Source: Apostichopus japonicus (taxonomy: Eukaryota > Echinodermata > Holothuroidea > Aspidochirotida > Stichopodidae). From it: a stretch of 64,000 bases of DNA. The notes under the pieces were generated by a model. The model saw only the letters and a program-made list of their open reading frames with translations. It was not told the DNA's origin and made no database searches. Of the stretch, positions 1 through 13,300 are shown piece by piece. The DNA lies in NCBI RefSeq assembly GCF_037975245.1, contig NC_092565.1, positions 3,836,499 through 3,900,498 of the forward strand, in the 5' to 3' direction. The stretch's first letter is position 1, and every line of letters begins with the position of its first letter. A program made the translations under genes and the position numbers.

Positions 1-3000
1 AATGGGCGGTTTGGGGGGAATACCATACCATGTATAAAAACATATATATGAATTTATATATAACAAAGATTCAGTTGTTCACTTCCTGCTGCAAGAGTAT
101 AGGTATACTATATGTCTGTCACTATATAGAAATGTCATTATTCTTAACCGTAAAATTCTACACCCACCGCCCCACTTAGGTAGGAGCCTGAACTATTTAA
201 TTGGAAGGGCCACACAGGCGGATCCAAGCTTCTACAAAGGAGGGACACGGCCCTTGGGTCTCTGGAACCACCTGTCATATGGGGGTTTGGTTAGTACCCT
301 AGACATAGGCGTAGGAGGCGGGGGGCTGGGGGGGCTGCAGCCCCCCCAACCAAAATTTTTGGTGAAAATTCGGGCAATATGCTGAGAATTTTTCGGGCAT
401 CTACTTAAAGAAGAATAATTTGCAATATGAATATGGAAGGGTATAATAACACGGAAAATATGATGAAAATTTTTTTTCGCGCTCCGCGCGTTCTCAACAT
501 CTTAATGTGCATATCATATAGGTAACTATCGGTTATTTGCATGTGATGTAATAACCGATGAATGCCCATATGATATGCACATGAAGATGTTGAGCGCGCG
601 CGGAGCGCGCGAAAAATTTTGGTTATATTTTTCGGGCAAATCTTTACAGCCCCCCCAAATCAAATTAGGCTCCTACGCCTATGACCCTAGAACAAAATTA
701 AACGTTAAGACGCCAAATGGTGATTTTGCCAATTTAGACCATAATAAAATTAGGTCATTAATAAGGGACCCGGGCCAAAGCCCCTGAATCCGCGCTCGAG
801 GTGTCCTGGGCCTGGTGGATATCCTGAGTGGGACGGGATTTTCAAGAGAAAACCGGCTTGCATATGTTTCATTTTCACAGTCAGCTTTCCATTGTTAATT
901 TACCCAGACCAGAAGAAACTCTGGAATTTTATTTTTTAGCACACTCGATTTTGATACGGGCGCAAAATCGTACCACCCTGCCTTCTATTAATATGTTTAT
1001 TCATTGCTACTTGGCCTACTTCTAATAAATCTTGCATATTTCAATTCGTGTATCAAACGCGGAAGACAATAATACCGCGTTATTAGTCAATGAAACCCTT
1101 TTAACATTTCTCATTAATTTTAGAAGATTGGTTTCGGAGTATAACTGAAAATTGGGGCGTTGTTTTTCCTTACAATTTCTAATCCGTAATTGTCAGTAAT
1201 TTTCTCACAAATGTACTCTTGATACGTAAACAAAGGAAGCCGCCTTGGACACTCGTAGCATTTCCGGAACCACTCGTAGGTTCTCGGTACAATGTAAACC
1301 AATTACGTTCCAGCTTTTTTTTCGCGCCACCTCCCTCGGCTGTGCTCGGTAATCATTTTCCAATGCGTTATTTTCACCCCATTGGCAAGCGTGTGTTCTT
1401 CACGGGACTCACAGAAGATTTTGGTAAATTTGTTTTGCATAAATGTTACACTTTTTATTCGATAGAAAGGACAACTGCTGTTGACTTTTACTTATCATAC
1501 TTCCTCATGCAATCGGAAAGTATTCTGTAAGTAGTAAAATATTATCCTCGTTGATTTAGAGGGAATAAGGAAAAAATTTTTACCCATCAAGAACTGTTAG
1601 TGTTAGGCTACCTCAATTGTTGTAATACATACGTAACGTGTAACTTGCAGTTATACATGTGCTTTCAATGGAAACAAGAATAGGTGGTAACAGGTACCAA
1701 ATTTATTTCCAGGTTTAGAGTTTATGATCATTCCATGCTGGTTTTCTGTATCAGACATGCTTCTGCAAAGACTTCTGTCTGTTCATGAGTCAACAGCCGT
1801 ACATATTTTTCATTATTTATTGTTGTAATTTAATTTCACTTCCAAGTTCCAGTTGGCCTACTATATTTACTAAGGCTGATGGAATTCAATGGTCTTCAAT
1901 TTGGCCCAAGGCTTGAACTTGGTCACAACTTACTACTTATAGGACATTGAGACTTGTTTTGTTGGTTACCGTCAAAGTACCCAAACACTTAAACTTACCA
2001 GTATGTCACTGTTATTGTTATTTGCACAAGTTGTAATTGCTTGGCCTACTTTCACCTCACCTTATTTCAACCTCAAGTAATTAGTGATGTGTTGGTTAGT
2101 GTTGTCTGTTGCGCCATTTTTTTTCGATACTAGTAGTGACCTAGACCTACATAATGGGTGACTGAATTTGTACAGACTGATATTAATGTATGTAGCCTCC
2201 TGTGACATTTAATGGCAGTGTATTCTATACTGACCAATACATGCAGTAGGCCTAACTAAAAACAAAAGGCTACCCTAGGCCTTTTACTTTTAGTATTACT
2301 AGTTTATATTAGTATATTGTGGCATAGGACTTGGCTATATATCTTCAAGTGCTGACCTTTGTTATTCCATTTATGTTCTCATTCTTAATTTAAATTTTGT
2401 ATTTTGTCCACTGTGTTCAGTAGTGACGACCCATTTGTAGCAATGTTGACAATGCTCTGACTGAAGTCCAAACCCAACATTTACACTTTTCACCAATCAT
2501 AGAACATAGAATCTCGTATAGCTCAATGCTTCAAAATTGGCAAATTGATATACAACTTACAAGTGCAATATATGTATAGTTCAGCAGTTTTTGTAAACAG
2601 AAACCATGATATTTTTAATAAAAGACACAACGTCAGTTCCTTCAATAGTACTGTACAAACATGGAACACTGAATTGTTTCCTGTCCATAATTTTATTTTC
2701 TTCATTTTTACAAACAACTCATGAAAGGTATAATAGTATTTGCAGCATTGTGTACCCAATCCATACATCCATACCATGTACACAGTGTGTTTAGTTTTCT
2801 ATTTTGCAGGTACAGGTAACTTGGCAAGTTGTATGACAGACCATAAGTTCTGTATGTAGTATGTCATGGTGGGCATCAGCTGAGCATACATTTGATTAAT
2901 TTAGGGTTAAAGGGTATTGCAGTGAGGTCTGAGTCTCAAATATGTTGACCGAACATATGGTCATCCTTTGAATTTTTTGCCGCGAAGATTGTAATGTTCT

Positions 3001-3120
3001 GTTAACCTTATGTACAGGAATTCTGGATATACCTTGGTACGAGTGAAAAAAAATATGGTTCTTATTACGCATGATCATCGTGATGCTATCAACAAATATT
3101 CTGTACTGATTTCATATCGC
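1..3120 (+). other. NSD upstream region: MITE plus probable promoter and 5' UTR intron
   Basis: No coding gene is supported. A MITE occupies 304-683. A moderately GC-rich stretch at about 1240-1400 could be the promoter. A GTAAGT at 1527-1532 could end a noncoding first exon that splices to the acceptor at 3119-3120. Small open frames here have no recognisable homology. Confidence 0.35.
304..683. mobile_element. hAT-like MITE with 8-bp target site duplication
   Basis: Terminal inverted repeats CATAGGCGTAGGAG (304) and CTCCTACGCCTATG (ending 683) are flanked on both sides by ACCCTAGA (296-303 and 684-691). Inside is a long palindrome (about 466-617) with arms GCGCTCCGCGCG and GCGCGCGGAGCGCG. 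The 8-bp duplication fits hAT-type transposition. There is no coding capacity. Confidence 0.85.
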
Positions 3121-3200
3121 AGGTAGCTTCTGGAGGTAGTTATGAAGTTGTTGTATGACCGTAATCTAATGAGACACATGTGTGGAAACATCGGCTCAAG

Positions 3201-4338
3201 ATGAACCCTTCAGATCCACGCAGCCTTCTTCCTCCACCACCACCACTGTACACTGCGACAACTTCATCGTCTCCTGGACGACAGGACTTTGTGAACCCCG
3301 GAATTCAGAGCATTCCCCCAATGAACACATACTCACCGCCGCAGAGCTATGGGCACATACCAATTAACCCCATGCCGGGGCCTCCGTATCACAAGATTGC
3401 CCAGCCGATGCAGCCGAGGGAGTCGATTCAATCTCAGCAGTCCGTGTTCCAGCAGTACACCCCCCAGCAATCATATCCACAGACTCACTACAACCAGGCT
3501 TATCCAGAACAATATTACTCACAGCCCGGTTATCAGCAACCCACATACCGGTCACCGGTCCACTCCATGCCCCAACAGTACCTCCCACAGCACATGGCAT
3601 ACCAGCACGCCTCGCCAACTCAACCGCAGCCGCAGCTGAACCCTCAAAACTATGACCCCTATGGGAGGTCGTATCTGACTAACCAGGGAACGCCGCCCGG
3701 CATCACTATTCCCCAACCGCAGCACCCGCTCTCTACCAACACGGCATTTTCTCAAGTTCAGCCGCAGGCATCACAATCACCTATACAGCCAAGTACCTCG
3801 CCCCTGGCATCTTTCCAACAGAGGCAGACGGCTAGCCCAAGCCGTGTCCCAGCCATAGCCACGTCGTCCTCATCGGCCGGTGCAGTGGACTCCAAGGTTC
3901 AAAATAGCAATTTTACACTCATGAATACTCCCCCTTCAGAAAAACTCTCCTCTTCCGAAAAGCCACCGTCTCCTGCTGCTAAAGCTAAGGACAAACCAGT
4001 GGAGACTGTGAAGGGAGAAGTGCGCAAAGCCATGCAAGACACTGCACAACAAACTGATAAAGAACAGAAGATTCAGAAAGTGAAAAACGAAGCGGTGGTC
4101 CCACGCCCAGTGGCCGCTACTAAGCCTATTACTGTAGCACAGAAGAAGGAGAACGCCAAAGCTAGTCGAGCCACAGTGACCATTCCTGGAGCTCCAAAGC
4201 AACCTCCGGGTTATCACGATGAGAAGCCTTGCGAGTGGCTTGTTGGAGACCTTGTTTGGTCCAAAGTGAGTGGACACCCCTGGTGGCCCTGTATGGTTGC
4301 CTACGACCCAAATCTTGGCATCTACACAAAAATGCAGG
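3201..4338 (+). CDS. NSD2-like: NSD exon 1 (coding part): low-complexity N-terminus and start of PWWP1
   Basis: The exon begins after an acceptor at 3119-3120, and its 5' part (3121-3200) is untranslated. It encodes residues 1-379. The first ~230 residues are rich in Q, P, Y and S. The last 35 begin PWWP1 ([19 protein letters not shown]). It ends in phase 1 at a GTAAGT donor. Confidence 0.92.
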
Positions 4339-7300
4339 GTAAGTGAACATTTCCTACTACATATAGTCTATGTCATACAGGGAATATAATTTATTAAGTG
4401 TAAACATTTTTGCATTGATCAACTTTGCCTCTTATAAAATACTATGGTTCTGTACACGTACAATTACTGTTGTGCATCGTGGCACTTATATATGGCAAGT
4501 TGCTCATTTTGAAATGCGATAATGGATAAATTATTCACTGTATGCTAAACTGGAATATGTCGCACTGCTTAATTGTACTTTTCCACTTTTTCAACATTGT
4601 TGGATAAATTGACAATATCCAGGCTGCTGTTACTGTCAACCCTTTCCCCTCCCCAAATCTTCTGCCACCAGAACAAGACAAAAAAGGGTCAAAACCTTTG
4701 GAAATATTTGAAGAATTAAATTTAAATATTAGCTAGATACTCTTCTGCAGTGATGTATAAAGACCTGCTGTTTCAGTGTTTCTGTTTTCACGTTAGGGAA
4801 AGGGTTACATGAATGTTCTTTGCCAAGTAATGTTTCTCTGGGTTTACCCCACAGGTGGTATCGGTAGAGGCTTCAGAATGTATCATGTTCAGTTTTTTGG
4901 AGAGATTCCTGAAAGGGGTTGGGTGAGCGGTTCAAGAATCAGAAAGTTTGAGGGAAGGAACCAGTATGAAGAACTTGTGAAAGAAATGATAAGTAGTATG
5001 AAAAAGAAAGACCAGACAAACCTCCAGGCTAAACTAGCAGTGAAAGGGTCTCGTAAAGCTGCCTGGGAGGTAGGCGTCCAGGAGTGCCTGAAAGCGCTAC
5101 CGATGAGTAGACACGAACGTAAACTAAATTTCACTTTTAAGTATGACATGACCAAGAACAAAGGGGGAACCACAAACTCAGAGGAGATTGACATCGTCTC
5201 CTTCGGCGACCATCCTAAAATGAAGGCCAAACGAGCCTATAAGAAACAGAAGGACGATACTCAAGACGCAGAGGATGAGGATGAGGAGAAAAAGGCAAAA
5301 GAGGGCAAAGAATCGGAGAAAGAAAATTCAGGGAAGAAGCAAAAGGACAAAGGTAGCAAGGCAAAGGAAGAAAAGACACCAAAGAAGAAGAAGAAGAAGA
5401 AAGAAGACGAAGGGGAGCCGAGAAGCCTGCGAAAGAGGGGCAGAAAGTCGAACCAGTATCTGAAGTTCCTCACCGAGCGAGAGGAAGAGTTGAGAAAGGA
5501 AGATTCCCTGCTTTCCAAGAAGGACCTGTACGAGAAGTTAGATCAAGAGTGGACTGAAATGTCCGACGAAGATAGATTAAAGTACGAAACAGAGGTGGCA
5601 TCCACTCGTAAGAAATCAGGTGAGGACGGAGTTGAATTGTTTATGAACGGCTTTTTTTTTGTGATGAAAATTATTTGAAACGATTTTCCCAACACTAGAT
5701 ATGCTTTCTTCAGTGTTAGCTATTTTACACCTGATGACAATTTAAAAATCCTTCCCCACTGCAGGAAGTAGATCATGATGTAGTACTGTAGGTTGTCTGT
5801 GGTGTCGTCATTATAGTAGATGTTGTGGTTGTCGTTGATCTGTCCATGGCATGCATACATGTGATATGGTATGTTTGCTTAGTGTGAAAATGTTCATCTT
5901 CATTTCAAAATTTCAGCAAGGTTTGAATTTTGAAGAAGACTATTGTCTTTAGTGGATCAATGATTTGTACAATGTAAAAAAAATTCTTAGCAAGTGTATC
6001 TCCATGATACAAATGCCATAAAGATGTGATGAAGACAGTTTCCAACAAGTTTGTTAAAGCAGGAAGTGCAGTCACCAGCATTACCTCTAATATTTGAGAA
6101 CTGGCTCAGTAATTAGAAATCTGCAACATTTCTGTTAAGTGATCCCAGCCGCACATGGGTATCTTGAGAGGACTTTGTAGACAAGACTCTCGAGAAAGTC
6201 TGTTAGATTGACTCCCATTTCCGGAGTTGATAGGGGGATAGAAAGCTAAGTGACGTCGCATGCTTGACACTATGAATCAGATTTAAAATCAGAAGTCCTT
6301 CTATTGAAACCGATCCTCTCGGCTGCTTCACCAAGAATATGGCATGTTCTTTAGCAGATGTGAAACATCCTTGCAAGTATTGCCATCATTTGACCCCATA
6401 GTTACAACACACAGGATGCTCATTCCGAAACCAGAGAAACAGGGTTAGTATCCCCAGGAAGGATACAAACCGTAAACTGCACATTAAACATTGCCATGAA
6501 GTTGTGCTCATACGTCTATGTCACATGATGACAAAATGGAAACCATTACATATATGTATACATCATATGTATATGTATACATTGAATATATATATATATA
6601 TATATAATGTTGGTTATGAAAGCAACGTTGAAGAAGCTTGAGCTCTCAAGGCCGCATTTCATGAGAACTTGAGAAGCACACAACGATCAGTTAAGTCTCA
6701 AGTGCTGTCAGTTCTAAAGACTTAACCACGCTATCTTGTGTTGGTTTACAGTACGTTGGTAGTTGTAAGCCGTCACTTTGAATGTGATTTTGCCTAAAGT
6801 TCTTTCAACAGTCATGCTCTACACACCAAAAAAAAAAGGGGGGGGGCGTTTTTTTCATGTGATGAAACACCCTAGTCCTCACTCAAGTAAGATATAACAG
6901 AGTATAGTTGATTGAGCGATAGGTAAATTGTAGAGATATATTCAGGTTTACCATCAAAACAACTTTCTAAAATGGCCTGTGGGCTTGTCTGGGCGACTTG
7001 GGGAAGCAAGTCTGTAGTTTTCTGTTGTCCAAGAGACACAGCACTTTCTTAGCATTCAGTTGTGTGATTACTGCTTGCAGGTACAAGATTATTTTGTTGC
7101 ATAATTAATGAGACAGTAATTTGTTGTGTATTATATCTTGATGGTATTCAACTGGGTCAGTGAAGCAGATTATTTTTGGTTGTGATGACAAGTATGCTGT
7201 CATGATGGTATGTGGGAATGTCTGTGAACACAGTATTATCTCAAGAAGGGAAACTTTGTATGCAGTTATCCCATATTGGATGTGATCAACCCTATTGTTT

Positions 7301-10300
7301 TGGTGGTGGTCAAAGGTCATCTGCAGGCTGTAGGCTTATATTGAACTGTTCAAAATCAGCAGAAGGCTTTAGTCTTGTTTGATCTGTAAACTTTGACCTT
7401 CACAGTAGCTTACACAGGTCTCATGTCCACTATGCCCATTACAACATCTTCAGTAGTAATGCACAATTTACTTCACTCCTCACTGGCCCTCCACCTCACA
7501 ACAAATTCACTCTCTCTCTCGTTATGAGCTTCTGGTAGCCTTTTATTAGCACGGTATCCTCTCCTGGTGACCGGCCCATTGCTGTCTACCACGCTCCTTC
7601 TTATTCTACCATTCAAAGAGTCTCTAGAAATTCATTCCGCTAACAAACCACTGTAACCTGTTTGCAGATCGTAAAAGGAAGAGAGAACAGAGTACTCCCT
7701 CTGTAGAGCCGGTATTGAAAAGGTCAAAGAGGGAAGCCAAACCGTCGAGAAAGATACAGGAATCAGAGCTCTCCAACTTGAACTTTGCCAAACGGGGTGC
7801 GAAGGTACGTTGTAGATTTAAAGGATGCAAGTGGCATACACTTGACGCTAATTTACCATGCTTAACCCAAGTTTTCATGTTGCCTTCAACAGTGGTCTTG
7901 TTTTAGTTCTTTTTTTCTTTTTTTTCTTTTTTCCTTGGGTGAATCTACTGTAGAAGAGTTTGAGTTCTGTTTAATATACTACCATGAAAGTGATGTTGTT
8001 TATATTTTATTTCACATGTGAAATGTTGAGACATTGCAGTGCAAATTTTGAATTCTGGTTCCATCGTTCAAGATGACAAAATTTCTGTTTGGACAGCCAA
8101 AATGAGCATTGAAGGTCGCCCAGTGGACGATTTTTACCTGTACATTTGGATTGCATTGAAACTGATTACCCCCAAACAGCTGATAAATTGGTATCACCCT
8201 CCATCGCTTTGGAGAAACTGACTTGAAAAGAACAAAAAATTATAAGCCTGTGATCCACCCAAAGGGCAGTTTGACTGGCCCAATCAATAGAGATAAACAT
8301 CTCTCCTATGTGAAAGGTGTACAGATTGGTTGATCTTTGTTACTTTGCTACAATTTATCGGAAAATCCCAAAGTACCGACCTAGAAAAGAACCCTTAAAG
8401 ATTTGCCTGACATTGTAAACGTCGCATTGGTCATTGCCAACTGAAAAAAATTCAAGACTGTCATGACTATGGATTGCTTACATTTTTAAAGTTTCGCTGT
8501 ATCTTTTATTTCTTCAGTCCAAAGAGCCTTCAGATCAGTCTGTCGACCAACTAGATGAAGACGAAACCACAGAGGATGCTGGGAAAGTAGCTGTAACTCC
8601 AGACAGACCTAAGAGACACGACCGTAAAGACAAGTCCACCCCTACAAAGCCAACGACAACCAAGAGGGGTCGCAAGTCGAGGAAGTCCTCAGATAGTCAG
8701 GTGAGTCTCACAGTAACTAGCCATAAAAAGCCTACTGGTTATGATTTAGGATTAGTTCACAATGATGTCATATCAAGGCATTTGGTACTGCTTATTCAAA
8801 GCTACTACCTGAGTTTCAGTAAGGAATCACACTATCAAGTCAATTTCATAGCTGATTTGAATTGCAAGCAACACATTTATCTTTTAGAGTAGCATGTGTT
8901 TGGCAAACCACTGTCCGTCCACATGGCTTTCTCGTCTACTGCATGTGAATGTACCCAGACACTCGCTGCTTTAATGTAGTAGGTGGTAGGTAGTCGATGG
9001 TATTGCAAACTTAACAGTAACGGTTGCGCATAGTGTTGCTTGCGGCCGAGTCGAACGACTGTTGTGTAGAATGACTGAGTCGTTGACCAACGGTGAGCAA
9101 TGAGATCTAACCCTAACATAAAGCGATTATATCTGGCATAGATTACATCTGCAGGTTACGATGTGCATAGTTACAAGGAAAAAAAATTGTATTTATCACA
9201 CTTCACTAATGCGCTAAATCAGTTGACTTGTAACCGCACTGTCTTACTTAGGTATAGGTTGTGTCACATGAATTATGGACAGTGCATTAGCTTGTGATTA
9301 TTGGGTTTTTGATAGTTGGAGGATGTAGTTACATAGCTTACATGATTGCAGACATAATATGCAGATTAGATGTACCATAGCAACCGTTTGCATTGCGTTT
9401 GGTCAGCTTCTGTCATCAGTCACTTCTAGAATCCTACAGGTATACCATTTCAGTTCCAGGAGCTTTGAGTAATTAAAGAGTTTCATCTAATGAGATCAGA
9501 GATTCTTTCCCAAACTTCTTTCCATATGAAAAATGTCTGAGTGATCAAATTGTCAGAATTATCTAGAAATATTTAATATTCACTGGTAAATTTTGGGGGG
9601 CAAAATATCTGGCAGTGTATTTTGATCTGATTAATTTCAATGTTATTCTGAGTGAGACTTTGTTCCGTTTGGTAGAATAACCTGAAATTTGGGTCGAATA
9701 ATCTGGACAGCTCCTTGACCAGGATTTTGACAATATTTTGCTACACTGGGCATGTTAATAACAAGTCCCATTGTCTCAACATTTCTTACAGACGACTCCC
9801 AAGCAAACAGACTCTGCTAATGAAGGAAAGAAACAATCCAGAAAGAAGCCAAGAAAAGCATCCCTCACTGATGAGGTAGGTTCACAATAAATCAAATGGG
9901 ATTACCTCAGATTATCTCAACATCAAATTACTTCAGCTCATGTAAATTCCTGTCACAGAATCATTTAAGGCAAAGGATGCGTCATAAGCAAGTTGAGCAT
10001 TTCTAACTTATCTACATCAAACAAGTTGCTTAATGTCTTCATCATTTTCTCTCTTTTTGTTAAATGGTAAAATTGTCTGTACCATTTATCCAAAATTATC
10101 CCAGTTTGTATTTCATGATTTGAAAAACAATTGAGTCTTTTTTTGGTAAAGTGCATCCAAATTTTGGGTGGGACTGAAAAACGGTTGGAGCACATGCTTG
10201 CCTTTTCTAAATGTTGTAACCAGTGGCGAAACACCATAACCTGACGGCGAACGACGGTTTCCTTGACGATAATTAAACTCTGTTCTACTTTCACAGATGA

Positions 10301-13300
10301 CTAGAGACTTTGAAGAGATGCAGGAGGATGCACCTCTCGTAATCGATACAAGCGCCATCGCATCGGTCCTTGACAGCAGCCCCCCGGCGACACCCGTGGC
10401 CGCCGCAGAGAAGGCGACGGGTAGCAGGAGGACCAGCACAAGCACCACCACTGGTAAAGAACCATTACGCCGATCTTCGCGGTCTCGTAATAAATCTAGT
10501 AGTAACGTGTGACAGGCTCAGGGTAGTCTTCTCTGCATTGCTACTGTCCCTTTCCGAAGAGCTCTTTTAAGAAAGAGCGGAAATGAATGTGATATTGCAG
10601 CTTACAGAAAGATCCCTTTTCCACCCCTCTCTGTTGTTTTGTTTTTTTTTATTCTGTTTGTTTCTGCTCCATCAACCTCAGGGAAGTTTTGTAGTGTCTT
10701 TTTATCCAAAATTCATTGCAAAAAATTTTGTAGAAATTTTTGGAAAAAATTGAAAGTTTGCATTTTCTCCCACCCTCATACTATTCCTGGTTTTGAATAG
10801 TTTGTCGTCATCTGAGAATGCATAAATTTCAGTTTGTAGGTCTTAAATGTTTATGCACCTTTTAAAAGGTAAGTTTATTAAGCTGTGCTCCCTTTTAAAA
10901 CTGTTGATAGCTGTCTTGCTCTCAAAACGATGAAAGATGATCCTTCCTTCTTGGAAGGCCTAGGTGCTTGTAATTTTATTCCATCTTTCATATTTTTTTT
11001 TTTTGAAAAAGGAAACCCCATATGTCAAAAAGTTTCAACTTTGAGAGCCAACTCATGAGGTTCTCTGGCTTTAATCTAGTATTTTTGTTCGAGCAGAGAG
11101 TGCATTACACTCATCTCAATGCCCCTGTTGGCATGAAAGGGGGGGGGGGATTTCTTTTAACTGCCATTATTATCTTATCAATCCAGATAACTGGCACAAC
11201 ATATTTAATTCTGATTTTAACTTGTGTTGTGTTTTGCCTTATCAATGTCAAATGAGTAAAAAGACCACAATACTCAACAGCCCCGAAAAAATGTCATTTA
11301 AGTGGCAGGCAGGGCTGAGTTTTTAATATTTTTTATTTTGGAGATGTTTCAGCTGCTTGAGTATGTATGGATATGTAACTGTTCTGGCTTTAAGAAGCCA
11401 AAAATGTTTACACTCGGAAAGAGACAGACAAGGTTTTCGTAGAAGACCGCCCTGATGATATGTGGTAACTAAGACGATCATCTTTGTTAAAGTTCTATTA
11501 TTACCTCTACCTTCAACTACTGTAAGTGCAACCTACAAAGCAAACGATTCTGTAGTCATTACTGCATGGTTAATCACTTCAATAACAGAAAAATTCCAAA
11601 TATTTCATTCCCTCCCCCCCCCCCCATTTTCGTGTTTGTTGTTTTAATCTTGCCATTTTGCCTATGCCTCTTATCACCTCCTTAGATATAGCTTCCATTA
11701 ATTTAAGCCCCCTAGTAAGAGACGGTGAATTTGTTTATTTCTGTTTATAAAGGGTAAGAAGAAGATACATGTGAAAAGTTTTTGTCTTATGCAGCATATT
11801 TTTGCATGCACAGAAGAGAACCATGACGGCTGTGTGATTTAAGCGTTTACTGGTATCATGTTGTGTTGTAAATAAAATATCTCTTAATTATAGGATTGTG
11901 ATTGGAGACTTGTATTCAGATATGATAATCCATTATTTGTTTTTCATATCCAATTATGGTAGCTCTTAATTGTTTCCTTTAAGTTCTTCCAACAATCCAG
12001 CATTTCTTTTTTTATTCTTTAATTAGGGATGCTCTCACTTAAAAAAAAAAACATGTTCATATTTTTTTGTGCTTTCATGTAAGTTGTGGAATATTTATGA
12101 GAGGTGATTTTATGTACTTTTTAATCCTATCTGTAGTTTTTTAATTTTAATTTAGTTACTTAAATGAAGATAATATGGTTTAGAGCTCATAAATAATGGT
12201 ACTTGCAAAATATTAATAATTAGACAAAGTTGCCAAAATTTCATAGTTTAATTTCAACCAGTTGGATTTCTTGAAAAGTCATGACTAATCATGAGCAGCA
12301 AATATCGTGATTTACCGAAACAAATGTCGCCACGGTAGATTGAACGGACACACATTCTAGTCTCAACTTGTTGATAAGCGGGTGGTGGGGGGAGATATTT
12401 TTTGAGATTGTATAATATGTAGAAATGACAAGAAGGCCTTAATATCTGTGAATAACAAGTAAATAAAACAAGAAATCATTGAGAGAAAGAAGAGAGAGAG
12501 AGGTTAATCCACAGAAATTGTTTTGTAGGTTGCAGTTTTTGTGCACTGTGAAAGTTTGTAAACAAGAGAGAACTTCCACTATTCTCAACGGTCATTTTCT
12601 TGTCTGTCTCTTTCCGAGTTCACTGTAAGAATTTACTTTTTGCGTTTTATGTAAGATGCTACTTGTTTTGACGTTGTCTGGAGTTGTCATTTTCTTTGAA
12701 TTTACCTTTTAATCACTTTAAGACAAGAAGAAGAAAGAAAGAAAATGTTTCTTTTCTTGGACAGTTACATCCATAAGCTGAACAGGTCATTGGTGATACT
12801 ATGTTGGTAACATGAGTATCATTAGGTGTCAGCTACCATGGATGGGATGATATGATATTACTTTTATGCCTAATATTGAGGAGTAGTAACTGCCATATGT
12901 CTTTGGTTTAAATTTACCACTCATTTAATGACAGCAGTTTTGACAACTCCATTTCAGGTCAGAGCAAGTTGCATAGTGCATTCTCCATCTCTTTGACTGG
13001 GGTTTCCTCACCCCTACCCTCTCCCAATTTACCGATGCCAAACCTCCTGGGCCTTTGCTGACGGGTATATCACCCCCCTAGTGATTTGTGTCCTGCAAGT
13101 ACTGTGCACAACACTTTCCTTTGTCCAAGCACTTGTGCTTCCTGAATTGTTATAAGTTAAATAATAGCTTATTACTATTGCATAACATGCACATGGAAAT
13201 ATTTATTACATTCTTAGGAACACACCTTAAACTTGGGGAAAAGTTGAGCTTAGCAAGGGTTGTGGTTAGTCGTGTTGAAGTGCCCATAAATTGCTTGAAC

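Noticed and set aside
1219-1530. 103-codon frame upstream of NSD
   Set aside because: No similarity recognised; likely promoter/5' UTR sequence.
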